Part shown: positions 20,201-30,991 of the stretch, piece after piece
Layout of the letters: each line of letters starts with the position of its first letter
Position numbering within the stretch: position 1 is the stretch's first letter
Assembly: GCA_027563935.2 (NCBI GenBank)
Contig: CM050447.1
Span: 12,616,501 to 12,680,500 of the forward strand
Length of the DNA stretch: 64,000 bases
Direction of reading: 5' to 3'
Source: Costus lasius
Taxonomy: Eukaryota; Streptophyta; Magnoliopsida; Zingiberales; Costaceae
Position numbers and translations under genes: made by a program
The notes under the pieces: generated by a model
The model's database searches: none
Seen by the model: the letters and a program-made list of their open reading frames with translations, nothing else
What the model was told of the DNA's origin: nothing

Positions 20201-21988
20201 AACGCAGCAATATTAGCAGCATCTATGAGATTTCTGATAATACAAACAGAAAATCAGTGTTGGAATTAGGAAGGTATTAGTTCATAAAACATGTACTACT
20301 GCTCCCTTACATACCCTTCGTTGTCAAGAATGTGGATGTCTACACGTATGGACCATACTAATCGGCCAACAATAACACATAATGATTCCAAATCCACTGC
20401 CCTGCTTTCCCTGTAGACAAACTTTTATCACCAAAACAGCATAGTTTATTCATAATGAATGAAAAAAATCACACATTGTAGGTGCCAACATGGAGCCTAC
20501 TAGCAGAAAAGCATAACCAAACATGAGCATGTTAGGAAGTCAGTATGCACCCATACAAACTCACCTAAGGCCACGATCTATGATGCGACCAAGTTCAATA
20601 GCCAATTCTCCAGGGCGTCCTGCCTCAAAAGCTGGATCAGCCATTGGTGAAAACTCAGTAAATATTGATAAAGTTCCTTCATTCTCCCTGTCTCGATAAG
20701 GTTGTACCAGCTGAGAAGTCACATGGCTCATCACACGAGTCCCACCAAGTTGCACTTCTGTTGAACCATCTATTCTGTGGTTGCTTGTTATATGACTTTT
20801 TGGAAATAAATCATTTAAGTATAATTCAAGCACACAAAGGACATACAAATTATAGTTTTCATAGCTAACAAAAATTTAACAATCACACATATCTTGAGCT
20901 CTAGATTTACTTATCTTGTCTGTCATTAAAACAAACACACTTAAGGATCAAGTTTCTTTCTATGTTCTGATTAACTGTATTTTTATAACTTGATAAAGTG
21001 GTCAATTATCCAAAAAAAGCTGTTAGGAAAGGTTCTAATTTATATATCACAAGAATCAGGTATGTGATCTAACACTCACCCTCATAAGCAAGTTGGATTA
21101 AGCTTGCATTTGAAACCAAGAGCAAGAGTGCACAATAGATCTAGGGGAATAACTGAGCTCATAGATACAGAATAACAATGAGAAAGAAAATAGCAGGTGA
21201 GGGGTTTTAAATTTATGTCATAGTGCTTCGATAACATATTAAGAATTGATTGATGGATATTTCTTCTAGAAACCAAAGCCAATTAGAAAAGATCCTATTT
21301 GTAAGTCTAATATCTAGGTCTATGTTAAGCTTCCGTGTAAAACCCAGATCAAGATAGTTAATCCACATGAATAAATGTGCTGCGAATCCACAATAAAAGA
21401 AGAAGAGAACAATAAGATAAATAACAGGAAAATAATTAAGTGGCAGTGGGTGGTTATGTGGTTTTAAACTCATGATCCCCTAATCTGACACCGTACCGAA
21501 ACTAAGTTGTCAATAAATGGTCCAGTTTGTACATCCCACAAACTAGGAATGTGATATAACAAGTGCATTCAGAGGATAGAGTCAAACAATAAGGACTGAG
21601 GAAGCAAATTCATCAGATCTTAATACTTCTACCCTAAACCCTCTGTTCACACTTTGAGGGATAATGGATTCTCCCGCTACAAAAGGTGGAAGCTAGTCCA
21701 GACACCATCTGGAAGAAAACCTTCAAGCGTGTCTTATATGTTTACTGTAATCTTTTCCAACAGATGGAATCAAATGCCGCCGTGCCTCAAAACAAACAGT
21801 TCAGTAGAAGCATCAAGTACCAGAACAGAGCTAAAGAAAAGAAAGACATGCCTCCCAAACGTAATAGTCAGATCGCGGTAATCGAACGGGCCACGGAGGT
21901 CGATTCGGAGGTCGGAAGCAACGGCCATCTCGATGAACTTCCTCTCGTTGATGGACATCGCGCAAGTATTACCTAATCTCTGCTCCAT
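11298..21988 (-). CDS. RRP45: exosome complex component RRP45 (RNase PH-like; CER7-type), 9 exons
   Basis: Complete gene. Exons: 21988-21852, 20774-20565, 20410-20315, 20233-20122, 19924-19844, 19734-19549, 16559-16288, 16176-16118, 11521-11298. The sum is 1377 nt, giving 458 aa; Arabidopsis CER7/RRP45B is about 440 aa. RNase PH core: FIEMAVASDLRIDLRGPFDY, EVQLGGTRVMSHVTSQLVQP, SIFTEFSPMADPAFEAGRPGE, IDRGLRESRAVD, VWSIRVDIHILDNEGN and AALAALMTFQRPEC. The second RNase PH half follows: PLPLIIHHLPIAVTF, then IDPTYKEEMVMAGRMT, then NGDVCSIQKAG. The C-terminal extension is plant-type (GPSNWDPYS; then TLKDAVK before the stop). Known role: non-catalytic ring subunit of the RNA exosome, acting in 3'-5' RNA decay; CER7 mutants affect wax through CER3 mRNA or siRNA levels. 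Intron 1 appears to use a GC donor. Start chosen at MEQRLGN, matching family N-termini. Confidence 0.93.
11998..12304. repeat. three-copy tandem repeat, about 102-bp unit, in RRP45 intron 8
   Basis: Copies begin at 11998, 12100 and 12203, each starting CTGGCATTTGGATTCC (CTGGCATATGG in copy 3) and ending near GGATGTYGTAACTTG. Copies differ by a few substitutions and a one-base insertion. The array lies just left of gag-only element copy 2. No coding sense was recognised. Confidence 0.93.
12690..14038 (-). pseudogene. gag: decayed Gag of gag-only element copy 2
   Basis: Start MASTRSDARFEALEKS at 14038; coiled coil to an in-frame TGA at 13706-13708. The same frame continues with NNEERRLMCRKVELPTFNG, DPLGWILRAVQYF and VHWFSWIRKMEPDITW, and then meets a further stop after ASLE (near 13295). 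Downstream, RWVRTFNPLTVRK and ARNFEGVLTG are recognisable. An intact zinc knuckle CFRCDQPYHLMHRC (CX2CX4HX4C) is coded near 12730-12775. Same domain order as copy 1 but broken at different places, so the two decayed independently. Confidence 0.82.
14039..14898 (-). other. GC-rich leader of gag-only element copy 2
   Basis: Region between the 5' LTR (on -) and Gag. Very GC-rich, with a 222-codon open frame on the opposite strand (14236-14904) of Ser/Arg/Pro-rich, low-information composition and no recognised domain. It is treated as untranslated leader. It corresponds in position to the GC-rich leader of copy 1. Confidence 0.5.
16560..18554. other. left part of RRP45 intron 6, with a decayed dispersed repeat
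   Basis: No gene recognised. Positions about 17230-17480 hold degenerate repeats of the form ACACACAAGT...GTTGTTTGCTTGTG...AAGAAAAGAAG. A related stretch occurs at about 34600-34720, so this is probably a transposon end. Open frames at 17647-18318 are short, differ in frame and match no family I know. Confidence 0.4.
18555..18915. mobile_element. hAT-type MITE in RRP45 intron 6
   Basis: Terminal inverted repeats: left CAAGATTCTCAAAACCGGTC, right (reverse complement) CAAGGTTCTCAAAACTGGTC, 18 of 20 matching. The flanking 8-mers CTACTTGT (18547-18554) and CTTCTTGC (18916-18923) match at 6 of 8, consistent with an aged 8-bp hAT duplication. The left end contains three copies of GGTCCGACGGTTCATACC-like sequence (18570-18617). 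The interior has a purine-rich arm (18630-18725) facing a pyrimidine-rich arm (18755-18810), so the transcript could fold back. No transposase. Confidence 0.72.
20775..21851 (-). other. RRP45 intron 1 with apparent GC-AG splice sites
   Basis: The donor side reads TTTGGGAG|GCATGT and the acceptor side CCACAG|AATAGATGG. Only this junction gives an in-phase join encoding FGRIDGSTEVQL, which parallels FGKEYGSSEVQL in CER7. The nearest GT donors (six bases downstream, CAT|GTCTTT) put exon 2 out of frame. GC-AG introns are a known minor class spliced by the major spliceosome. Confidence 0.75.
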
Positions 21989-22885
21989 TATCTTCAAAAC
22001 TTCTTCTCGTTCTTTTCTTCACGATTGTCGGCGAATCTTGGCCCGTGCCTGAGAGCGAACGGAGAAGGCGATCAACTGATAGTTTCTTGCGAAGAAGGAA
22101 ACCCTACAGAGGGCGGAGGAGGCCGAGCATTCCGAGCCTCGAGCATTCCCGAGTGGGCCGAGGAAGTCCGTGCCGAGAAAATTTCGGATACATTAGAGCC
22201 GTTCATCTTTTTAGGATGAATATTAAAGCACTGCTATGACCTTGCTTTAAAATTTGTGCTCTAAAAAAAGTGAACGGCTATAGCACATATCAGTGCCTTT
22301 CATGCTATAGGGTATACGATATACCCATGTCTAAGATTTCTAAGTAATAATCTTGTCTAAAATTTTTGTAATGGTAAACAATTCGTCGCAATTGGGTGAA
22401 AGTATAATTAGTAATTTATAAATTTAAAATTTCACGTATATAATAATAATAACAATAAATATATATATCTCTTATACCCTTTTATTTAAAAAAAAAGGAA
22501 TCCATAGTGAAAAAAAAGGAAATATGCTTTAATTACCTTACCTTTTTCTTCTTTCCGGTAGATTCCTTTCAAGAAAATATAGCCTTAGAACTTGCTTATT
22601 TGGAAGGAAAGTTAAAAATAAATATGAGAAAATAAGAAGGAAATTAGTATATGTTTGTTTACATACATTAATGAATGGATAGTTTAAAAAAAAAAGTAAA
22701 AAAAAAACTTAGACATTAATCTCTTCATTTACTTTTTGCCCGACCAAACTCCTAATTTCACTAACTTAACACCTTTACTAGTTTTCATTATCCCTGCTTG
22801 AGTTCATTGTCACTATTTGTTTTTACTATTTTACTCATATTTAATAATTCTATAATCTTAATAGTATTTATATAATCTGAATGAA

Positions 22886-22927
<42 letters not shown>

Positions 22928-23435
22928 TTTTCTTTCAAGAGAAGAAAGAAAATCTATAACATATTTTTATCCATTTATTTTTTTATTTTTATTTTTATTT
23001 TTAATTTTTGCACTTTACATTCATATAAGAGCCTGTTTGGTCCCACTTTTAGGCTGCTTTTAATTATCTTTTAAGCTGAAAGTAGAAAAAAAATTGTTTA
23101 ATAATGAAAAATAGAAACAGAAAAAAGTAGCAAAAAAATAAAAGTTAGAAGAGCTACAATTTAAAGTTTTTTGCATTCTGCTTTTTCAAAAAAGTAATTT
23201 ATATTATTTCATTTAAAATTTTAAGTATTATTATTTTAAATAACTTAAAATTTTAATAAAAAAATAAAATATATTATTATTTTAAATAATTTAAAAATAA
23301 TATATTTATTTATTATTTTAAATTTTGACGACAGTTAAAAAGCTATTAACCAAACATCTAATAAATTTTGACAATATAGTACAGTGTAGCACAATTATAA
23401 AGCTATTAACAGCAGGACTAAACAGGCCTTAAATG
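21989..23435. other. RRP45 upstream region and AT-rich intergenic DNA
   Basis: 21989-22210 is GC-moderate and should hold the RRP45 leader and promoter. From 22230 to 23430 the DNA is very AT-rich with homopolymer runs and no recognisable gene. A (TA)n run is at 22890-22922. Confidence 0.5.
22890..22922. repeat. (TA)n microsatellite
   Basis: Uninterrupted alternating TA, about 16 units, in the AT-rich spacer upstream of RRP45. Confidence 0.97.
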
Positions 23436-24619
23436 TTAGCCTGGTTCAGGCCGGTTCGGCCCAAGCCCAACCCACGCTCGACAAAGCAATGCTCGGCCGC
23501 GTGAGGCGATGGCATGGTCAACGAGCAATGTTGACCACGCCAAAATTGGAAAATCGGAACACGGAGCGGCTTCTTCTTCAGCCACATCCTCTTCGCAGAA
23601 CTCGGATGCGGCGACAGGGTCGCCTTCTCCGCAAGACCCGGACATGGAAGACGGAGTCGAAGAAGGGAAGCAGAGGCGGCGCCCTTCTCCTCTATAAGAC
23701 CATCCGAACGGAGGGATCGGGGGATCATCAGCGCTGAGAAAAGCTTGAGGAGAGGTCTCCATCTTCACAGGGTGAGTTGAAGAATAGGAGTTCTATTGCT
23801 AGGGGCAATGGCGTTTGAGAGAATTGTAGCCGATAACGTCGGCGAGGGAGGGAAGAGGGTTACCGGCGCAAGGGAGTGACGGCGAGAGTAGGAGAGGTTT
23901 TCTGAAGCTTCCAGCAGTGAATAAAGCTTTCCTCTTTACCTTATCTCCTTCCCCTGTTCTTCGACGAGTTCTGACGGCGAGGGAGGCAGGCGGCTTCCTT
24001 CCTGCCGGCGCGTTCCTTCACTGGCGATCGTCTCCGGGCCGACGATGAGGGCGACGCGGTGTCGAACGCAGGCGAGCGTTCGGTGCAAACGAAGACGAAG
24101 TCAAAATCGGAAACCGAAGACAACAATCGCGAGTGACGTTCGAATTTGGCGGCTGACGCTCGATGACGTCAGCACACGCGATGTCGGCAGCGACTGGATT
24201 GAATCGGATTTCGGCGTTCGTTTGGAGGCGGTCAAACGGAGCGTTCGGTCAACGATTTCGAACGCGAAATAGAATTCGACGAAATTCGATTTCGCTTCGG
24301 CGGCTGACGTCCGACATGACGTCAGCGATCAAAATTAATTCGAGCGGTGATGGAAATTCGGCGTTGACCAGTCCAGGTCAAAATTAGGGTTTGACCAGAG
24401 AAGGTAATTAATTTAGAGTTCTGATTCTTAAATTAGGGTTAGGGTTTTCCGTGTGAACTGTAATTTGGGGCGATAGAAATTAATTGGGAAATTAGGATTT
24501 CTGAATTGAGAGAAATTTTGCCCGAAAACCTTAGGAAGTTCACGCTCTGGTGTTCCGCCGGACAACCCTAAAACACCAGTTTATGACTAGTTTAGGGCTG
24601 ATCCGACCGGGGAGTGACA
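23436..24619 (-). mobile_element. LTR (solo), minus orientation, left arm of an inverted LTR pair
   Basis: Begins TGTTAGCC and ends GGGGAGTGACA on +, so on - it runs TGTCAC... to ...AACA with TG/CA ends. It aligns along its length, in inverted orientation, with 24625-25874: shared blocks include the GCGGAACAC region, TTCGGGC-AAAT, CCCCAAATT, AAAACCCTAACCCTAATTT, GATGTCGNCAAC and, at the far end, GCAATGTTGACC with CTCGGATG. A TATA-like CTCTATAAG is at about 23692. No internal retroelement region is attached. Open frames inside it are shadows. The flanking 5-mers TTAAA and CTTAG do not match well, so the solo-LTR reading rests on structure and homology. Confidence 0.68.
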
Positions 24620-24624
24620 CTTAG

Positions 24625-25874
24625 TGTCACGCCCCCGGCCTAACGGTGGTTCGACGGAACACCTAACCTTCGGGCGAAATCTCACCCCCAAATAAGAAAC
24701 CTTAATTCCTCGTACAAATTTTATCCCCAAATTGAAAACACGAGCGAAAAAAGCCGAAAAACCCTAACCCTAATTTCAGATAAGTCAAATCCTAAATCTA
24801 AAATACCTCGCTGGTCAAAATTAATTTTGATCAGTCAAAGTCAAAATCTGTAATTACACTGCGCCGCGCTGAAATCCAAATTTCCGCCTTTGCTGATGTC
24901 GTGCCGAAGTCAGCCGCCCAATTTCGAATCGCGCTTGCCGAATTGAGTTTTGTTGCTGACGTTGCAATGACGTCGACAACCAATTCGATTTCGTGAAATC
25001 GAATTCACCGCACTCGCTCGTTGACCCTTGACTCCCCTTGTTTCGAACGCTCGTCGAGTTTGAAGCCGTCGTCTTCACGCGTCGAACGTGCGCCTGCATT
25101 CGACGCTGCCGTTGCCGGAGAAGGAAGACCGCGCCGGATCTCATGCCGACAGGGGAGAGGTCGTCGTCTCTCGCCCTTGACTTTGCCGATGCTAACCTAA
25201 CAACCGCCTGCTGCTGGAGAGCGTTGCCGCCGTGGAAAAACACTGAAACACAAGGGAAGATAGAGATCGGTAGGAAACTTCGTTTTATTCCTCTAAAGCG
25301 GTTTACAAACCTTCGCCGTCGACCCCCTAGTTGGCGCCCCCTTCCCCTCCCTCTCCGGCGACCCCAGCTGCCGGCTACAGTTCATTCTAAAATCTCACTC
25401 GCCATTGCCCTCAGCTCTCTATGGTGGACTCGATGCGCCGATCTCTAGTCGCCCACTCTTGGATCCTCTCGATGGTGGCCCCTTTCCTCCTCTCCTCTCG
25501 GCTCCTTTTAACGAGACGAAGCCGCTGCCAAGCTCCGCGCCCTTCGTCAAGAATCCCGCGTCTGCTAGCCCTAATTTGGGCGTCCGTCCGTTTTTCCCTA
25601 GTCGTCCATGTCCGCGTTTCCTGAAGTCGCCTTCCCATTTTGACGAAGCCGCTCGTCCGCGTCTTTCTGCGAGGAGCTCTCATCCGAGCTTTGTGAAGGT
25701 GATGACGTGGATGCAAGCCGCGTTTTCCTTTCGATTTGACGGTCAACATTAGCCTTTGACCGTGCATCCCTCCCCCAATTAGTGCTATGTGGACGTGGGC
25801 TTGAGTTGGTGCTTGGCCCACTGAGCGTGGCCCCGTAGTCCATGGGCTTCGCTCATTGGTCCAAGGGCCTAACA
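24625..25874 (+). mobile_element. LTR (solo), plus orientation, right arm of an inverted LTR pair
   Basis: Starts TGTCACGCCCCCGGCC, typical of many plant Gypsy LTRs, and ends GGGCCTAACA. Flanks are CTTAG (24620-24624) and CTAAG (25875-25879), an imperfect 5-bp duplication (4 of 5). It is homologous to and inverted relative to 23436-24619. The arms are separated by only the five bases CTTAG, giving the palindromic centre TGACACTTAGTGTCA. The divergence between arms is considerable, so they are likely two different insertions rather than one recent inversion. Confidence 0.72.
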
Positions 25875-27544
25875 CTAAGTAAACACGATGTTAGTTAACG
25901 TTGTTAAAGTACATATATTAGGTATCATTTATAAATATATATATATATATATATATTACATTAATCTTAACCGATGGCATTAATCCACACAATGAGCCAT
26001 TAAAAAAAAAAAGTTTGATAAGAGCTAACAAGATGATGCGAGTATTTTGAACTAACAGGATGATGAGAGGAGATTATTAAAAAAATATGAAATTTTAATT
26101 TGTAAAATAATATAATATAAAATATTGAAAATAAATATAAATTTATTATGAAAAAATAATAAAAACAATAAAAAAATAAAACCAGAGGCTCATAAAAAGT
26201 TCTGAAAACTCATAAAAATCCAACATGTGTCCACTTCTAAATTCACATCAAATGGTGGAAGAGAAATTAATATTCCCGGCAGGAGTTATTTAACGATCAA
26301 GTTGCACGTAGCGGCGAAAATGTTGCGAAAATGTGGCCGCCTTTCCATGCAGGGCATGCCGCTGAACAGCAACGTAATCCACGGCCGATGCCGATCCGCG
26401 CAAACGTGCGCCTGCGGTTGCCTTAAATGGTTAATTTAGTTCGTCGGTTGGTCGGCCCGCCGTCGCATCCAGCCATCTACCCACCGAATAGTTAACACGT
26501 ACGAAGCAGGCGTGCTCTGAGATTTGATTAATTAATTAATCGCCCACTCAGATTCTTATCCGAATCCCTTCTTGTTCCCTCCGCTTGTCCACCCCTGTCC
26601 CTCTCCGGTGACAAAGAACGCGACCATCTTCATCTGTCCTAGCTGGCACCAAGTCACGCGTCCGCCCATTGGACGGAGCTCTGGGGACAAATTTAGTTAC
26701 GTGCATGCGTACCGAGTGCGGTCATCACACCACGTCATCGAGGATCGAGCGGGCCCCAGTTGCCAACCGACCGACGACCCGCGACCGTCTGCAGCACCGG
26801 CGATCCAGCGCCTCCCCGTATCCAACTCTGACCAACGCACCTCCCCAATCGCCTGCCTCCACGCGGCGTTTCCGAGCTGGACGAGCGGGACGGCTCCACC
26901 ACCTGCCGGTTGCGTGGCATCAGTTTCACGGAAGCGCGGCGCGGGGAGATCGATATACGGCCGTCCGATTCGGCCCTGCGGCGCGATATAAAGCAGGGAA
27001 CCAGCTTCTCGCTCGGAGTAGGTGACTGCCGGTCGTTGGCTCCTTCCACACGGGTCAATCGTCGACTTGCTTGAGCCCCTCGGTCAACTTTTTAAATTGA
27101 CCATGTGGATAAGTCTTTCCACTCGTTACTGCACATTGGCTCTACAATCTTTGGAATTGGATTCGGAATCAGAGTCAAAAAAAAAAAATGGGGATCGGAG
27201 TAAAAAATAAATCGGAATCGGAGTCACACCTACCTTCCCATTTTCATTCACCCAACGTAATATAACTCTCTCTTTATTGGATGTAAGGGAGGATCCACAC
27301 GAGTCGTGGACAAGGCAACAACCCTGCCATGAGGAAGGAGAAGGGAGGGGGCAGGTAGATAGAACAGTAGCACAACTGCCCGGTTTTTCGCCTATAAGTA
27401 CCGCAATTCCCCTGCCATGCTTCTTTTTCCTTCTCCCATTCGGTTGCTGCCTTGTGCTCCTCATTGCCTCCATAGCCGCCGGAGCCGGCGCCGGCGTGAT
27501 CTCCTCTGTTCTGTCTTCTCTCTCCCCCCCTTGAGGATTTAACG
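25875..27544. other. invertase upstream region
   Basis: 25875-26230 is AT-rich with a (TA)n run at 25934-25957. From about 26240 the composition becomes mixed to GC-rich. 26560-27000 has several overlapping open frames on both strands with no recognisable product. 27240-27544 is pyrimidine-rich and should be the invertase promoter and first leader exon (TATA-like CCTATAAGT near 27391). Confidence 0.5.
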
Positions 27545-27771
27545 GTAACACGTTTATTCTTGAATTGTTTCTCTACTCGTTCTTTCTCCTTTCCCCAATT
27601 TTAAGAGCTCGCTCTGTTTATGCTCTTGCTCTGGTATTCAATGAGTTGATTTTTTATGTTGTTATGCCGATTTTAGCTGTTATTTTGCCTCTCATCTCAT
27701 AAATGTTCTCCTTTCCGGTTGTTCAGCTAATGTGCCGCTTTCTGACGCTTAAATGTGAGATTTTGATGCAG
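27545..27771 (+). other. probable 5'-leader intron of the invertase gene
   Basis: Donor AACG|GTAACA at 27544/27545 and acceptor TTTTGATGCAG at 27771, followed after 23 bases by the start codon at 27795. The interval is T-rich as plant introns are. Inferred from sequence only. Confidence 0.55.
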
Positions 27772-27794
27772 TTCCGCATAGATTTGCTTCGAGG

Positions 27795-30169
27795 ATGGTT
27801 GAGGCAATGGACGGAGCGCACGAGGCAGGTCTTTGGAGGGTGGAGCCGCACTCCTCCGAGGCGGAGGCCGACGGCTTCGACCACCTGTCTCGGATGCTCG
27901 ACCGGTCAAGGATTAAGATCGAGCGGAAGCTGTCGTTCGACGAGCGGTCGCTGAGCGAGTTCTCAATCACGGGCAATCTCAGGGCAGTGGACAGCTACGG
28001 CAGCCTATGCTCCCCCAGCGCCGGGAGGTCGGTTCTGAACACGCCCAACTCGTCGGCGCGGAATTCGTTAGAGCCGCATCCGATGATTGCGGATGCGTGG
28101 GAAGCGCTCCGGCGGTCCATTGTCCTCTTCCGGGGACAGCCGGTGGGGACGATAGCCGCCCTTGATCATGCCGCCGAGGAAGTCCTCAACTACGACCAGG
28201 TACACGAAAGACAAAAAATCAGCAGACTCCCAAAAAAGATACAATCTTGGACTTGTTCTATTGGATACATCTGCATCTTGCTTATCACGAGCCCTGAAAA
28301 GTCAACTTGATTATAGCAATTTTCAAATTCCTTCAATACCCAATATGAAAGTCCAAAAATCAGCAGAGTCCCAAAAAAGATACAATCTTGGACTTGTTCT
28401 ATTGGATACATCTGCATCTTGCTTATCACGAGCCCTGAAAAGTCAACTTGATTATAGCAATTTTCAAATTCCTTCAATACCCAATATGAAAGTCCAAAAA
28501 TCACCAGAGTCCCAAAAAAGATACAATCTTGGACTTGTTCTATTGGATACATCTGCATCTTGCTTATCACGAGCCCTGAAAAGTCAGCTTGATTATAGCA
28601 ATTTTCAAATTCCTTCAATACCCAATATGAAAGTCCCATGGGCTTATCACTTCCTGCATGCTAAATAGATATTTTTATGTCTACGTAGGTCTTTGTGCGA
28701 GATTTCGTACCAAGTGCAATGGCTTTTCTAATAAATGGCGAGCCTGATATTGTCAAGAACTTCCTACTGAAAACACTTCACCTTCAGAGCTGGGAGAAGA
28801 GGATAGATCGATTTAAGCTCGGTGAAGGGGTCATGCCGGCAAGCTTCAAGGTCAACCACGACCCTGTTCGGAAAACAGATACTTTAATGGCAGACTTCGG
28901 CGAGTCAGCCATTGGTAGGGTTGCCCCCGTTGACTCTGGTTTCTGGTGGATTATTCTTCTTCGGGCCTACACAAAATCTACCGGAGATTCATCTCTAGCA
29001 GAAAAACCCGACTGCCAGAGAGGAATCAGGCTTATCTTATCTTTGTGTCTCTCAGAGGGGTTTGACACATTTCCGACCTTACTCTGCGCTGATGGATGCT
29101 CAATGATAGATCGCAGGATGGTAAGTTCATAGATTGAATTGATTTGACCTAACTATGTTCTTCATTTTGCTTTTGACTTGTGTAAGCTTATGAGAATGCT
29201 TAAAGAGTTGGGGAAAAACTTGTGCAGGGTATTTATGGTTATCCAATTGAAATTCAAGCCCTCTTTTTCATGGCGCTGAAATGTGCTCTAGCAATGCTAA
29301 AACCTGATGCAGAAGGAAAGGATTTTATCGAGAGAATTGTGCGACGCTTGCATGCGTTAGGCTACCACATGCGAAGCTACTTCTGGCTTGATTTCCAGCA
29401 GCTGAATGACATATACCGCTACAAGACCGAAGAATACTCACATACGGCAGTCAACAAGTTCAATGTCAACCCTGATTCAATCCCAGACTGGATATTCGAC
29501 TTCATGCCGTCCCGCGGCGGCTACTTCGTCGGCAATGTCAGCCCCGCGAGGATGGACTTCCGGTGGTTTGCGCTCGGTAACTGCGTCGCCATTCTATCTT
29601 CGCTCGCGACGCCGGAGCAATCGGCGGCCATTATGGACCTCATCGAGGAGAGATGGGAGGAGCTGGTTGGTGAAATGCCACTGAAGATTTCTTATCCTAC
29701 CTTGGAGGGCCATGAGTGGAGGATTGTGACTGGCTGTGACATTAAAAATACCAGATGGAGCTACCATAATGGAGGATCTTGGCCAGGTTATTTCACATCG
29801 ATCCATGCTTCTTCATCTTGTTTCTTTTGGTCTGTAAAAGGGTCTTGTTCTTCAATCTCGCTTGTCATTGCAGTGCTTGTATGGCTGCTCACTGCAGCCT
29901 GCATCAAGACAGGGAGGCCACAGATTGCAAGGAGAGCAATTGAGCTTGCAGAGAGGAGGCTTCTGAAGGACGGCTGGCCGGAATATTACGACGGAAAGCT
30001 TGGAAGGTACGTCGGAAAGCAGGCAAGGAAGTTTCAGACATGGTCGATTGCCGGCTACTTGGTGGCGAAGATGTTGCTCGAGGACCCTTCGCATCTTGGA
30101 ATGATCTCCCTGGAGGAGGAGAAGGTGAAGAAGCCTCTGATACAGAGATCAGCTTCATGGACTGCATGA
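27795..30169 (+). CDS. CINV: alkaline/neutral invertase, cytosolic type (GH100), 4 exons
   Basis: Exons 27795-28199, 28689-29120, 29228-29786, 29874-30169; 1692 nt, 563 aa, similar to Arabidopsis CINV1 (about 550 aa). It hydrolyses sucrose to glucose and fructose. The N-terminus lacks an organelle transit peptide and carries the cytosolic-clade block [19 protein letters not shown], with [18 protein letters not shown] before the catalytic domain. GH100 core: [17 protein letters not shown] (here DAWEALRRS...), [80 protein letters not shown] and [15 protein letters not shown]. It ends with the clade tail IQRSASWTA. All introns are GT-AG. Intron 1 holds a three-copy tandem repeat; intron 3 is 87 bp and open in frame. 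Nothing looks damaged, so it is probably functional. Confidence 0.96.
28215..28636. repeat. three-copy tandem repeat, 141-bp unit, in invertase intron 1
   Basis: Corresponding bases of successive copies are 141 apart (for example CAGCAGACTC at 28220, CAGCAGAGTC at 28361, CACCAGAGTC at 28502). Copies are nearly identical, pointing to recent duplication. The unit is a multiple of three and lacks stops in one frame on each strand, which makes long repetitive open frames (28162-28668 + and 28190-28639 -). It starts about 15 bases after the exon 1 donor. Confidence 0.95.
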
Positions 30170-30991
30170 CGGTCAAAGAACAGAAGAAGAATCATGATCA
30201 AGCAACGCCGTGGACATTAACAAAATTTTTTAAAAAAATTCTCAATCTCGTGCCATTGTTCTTTGTTGGGAACTTGTTCAGGTGTCGTTCTCTTTCCCGA
30301 CTTTCAAAAGGATTGTTAATCTGCAAGCTTTATTGATATTTGGAGGTTCTGTATGTAAAACAATTATATGTTATCATCAGCAGCAGCAGCTAATTGCTTT
30401 TCTAATAAATTCTAGGGTTTTTTTTACAAAAAATTGCCTTGAGGCTTGAAGATTACTCAAGCACAAGATTTTGAAGAAAGATTTTAAGAAAAACCAAGAG
30501 AAAGAGAAAAAGGCCCTTAAGTTAAAGGAAAAATATTTTGAGGTATTTCTTGTTGTTTAAGGGCTTTTTAGAAATGTTCTTATATTGTTCTTAAAAGTTT
30601 GAGTAGCTACGAAGAACTTGAAACCTGATTGGGGTGAAATATAGTTATTCTGGCCTGTAATGAGTCAATTCAGCGTAGTTCAATTCGATCTGGTTTGTTT
30701 GTAATTATTTGAAATTTGAATTGAGTGTTATTTGAATTACAAGAAAGCTTAAAACTAATTTTAATCTTTATTATTTCCCGACGTGTGAGATTTCGACCTG
30801 AATCAAACGTGGCCTTTAGATCCGATAAACCAAGTACCAACCTCTTGTAACACAAATCGCGGCCATCTGTGATAACATCTGTTGTATTCACTACTAATAA
30901 CGCAATGTTACTGCGATTGTAGCGCCCGCCTTTTTTACCTAAATTTCACGAGTCTAACAAAACTAATTTCCGACTGCTTTTTCTCCCGGAG
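30170..30991. other. spacer between invertase and the TRAPPC12-like gene
   Basis: AT-rich; contains the invertase 3' end and the upstream region of the next gene. No further gene seen. Confidence 0.6.

Noticed and set aside
24430..24780. Telomere-like CCCTAACCCTAA / TTAGGGTTAGGG
   Set aside because: Only two units on each side, located at matching places in two homologous LTR arms; it is part of the LTR sequence.
26572..27058. Open frames on both strands upstream of the invertase
   Set aside because: Mutually overlapping and GC-driven, in the promoter-proximal region, with no recognised product.
28162..28668. Long repetitive open frames on both strands
   Set aside because: They fall in invertase intron 1 and arise because the 141-bp repeat unit is a multiple of three.
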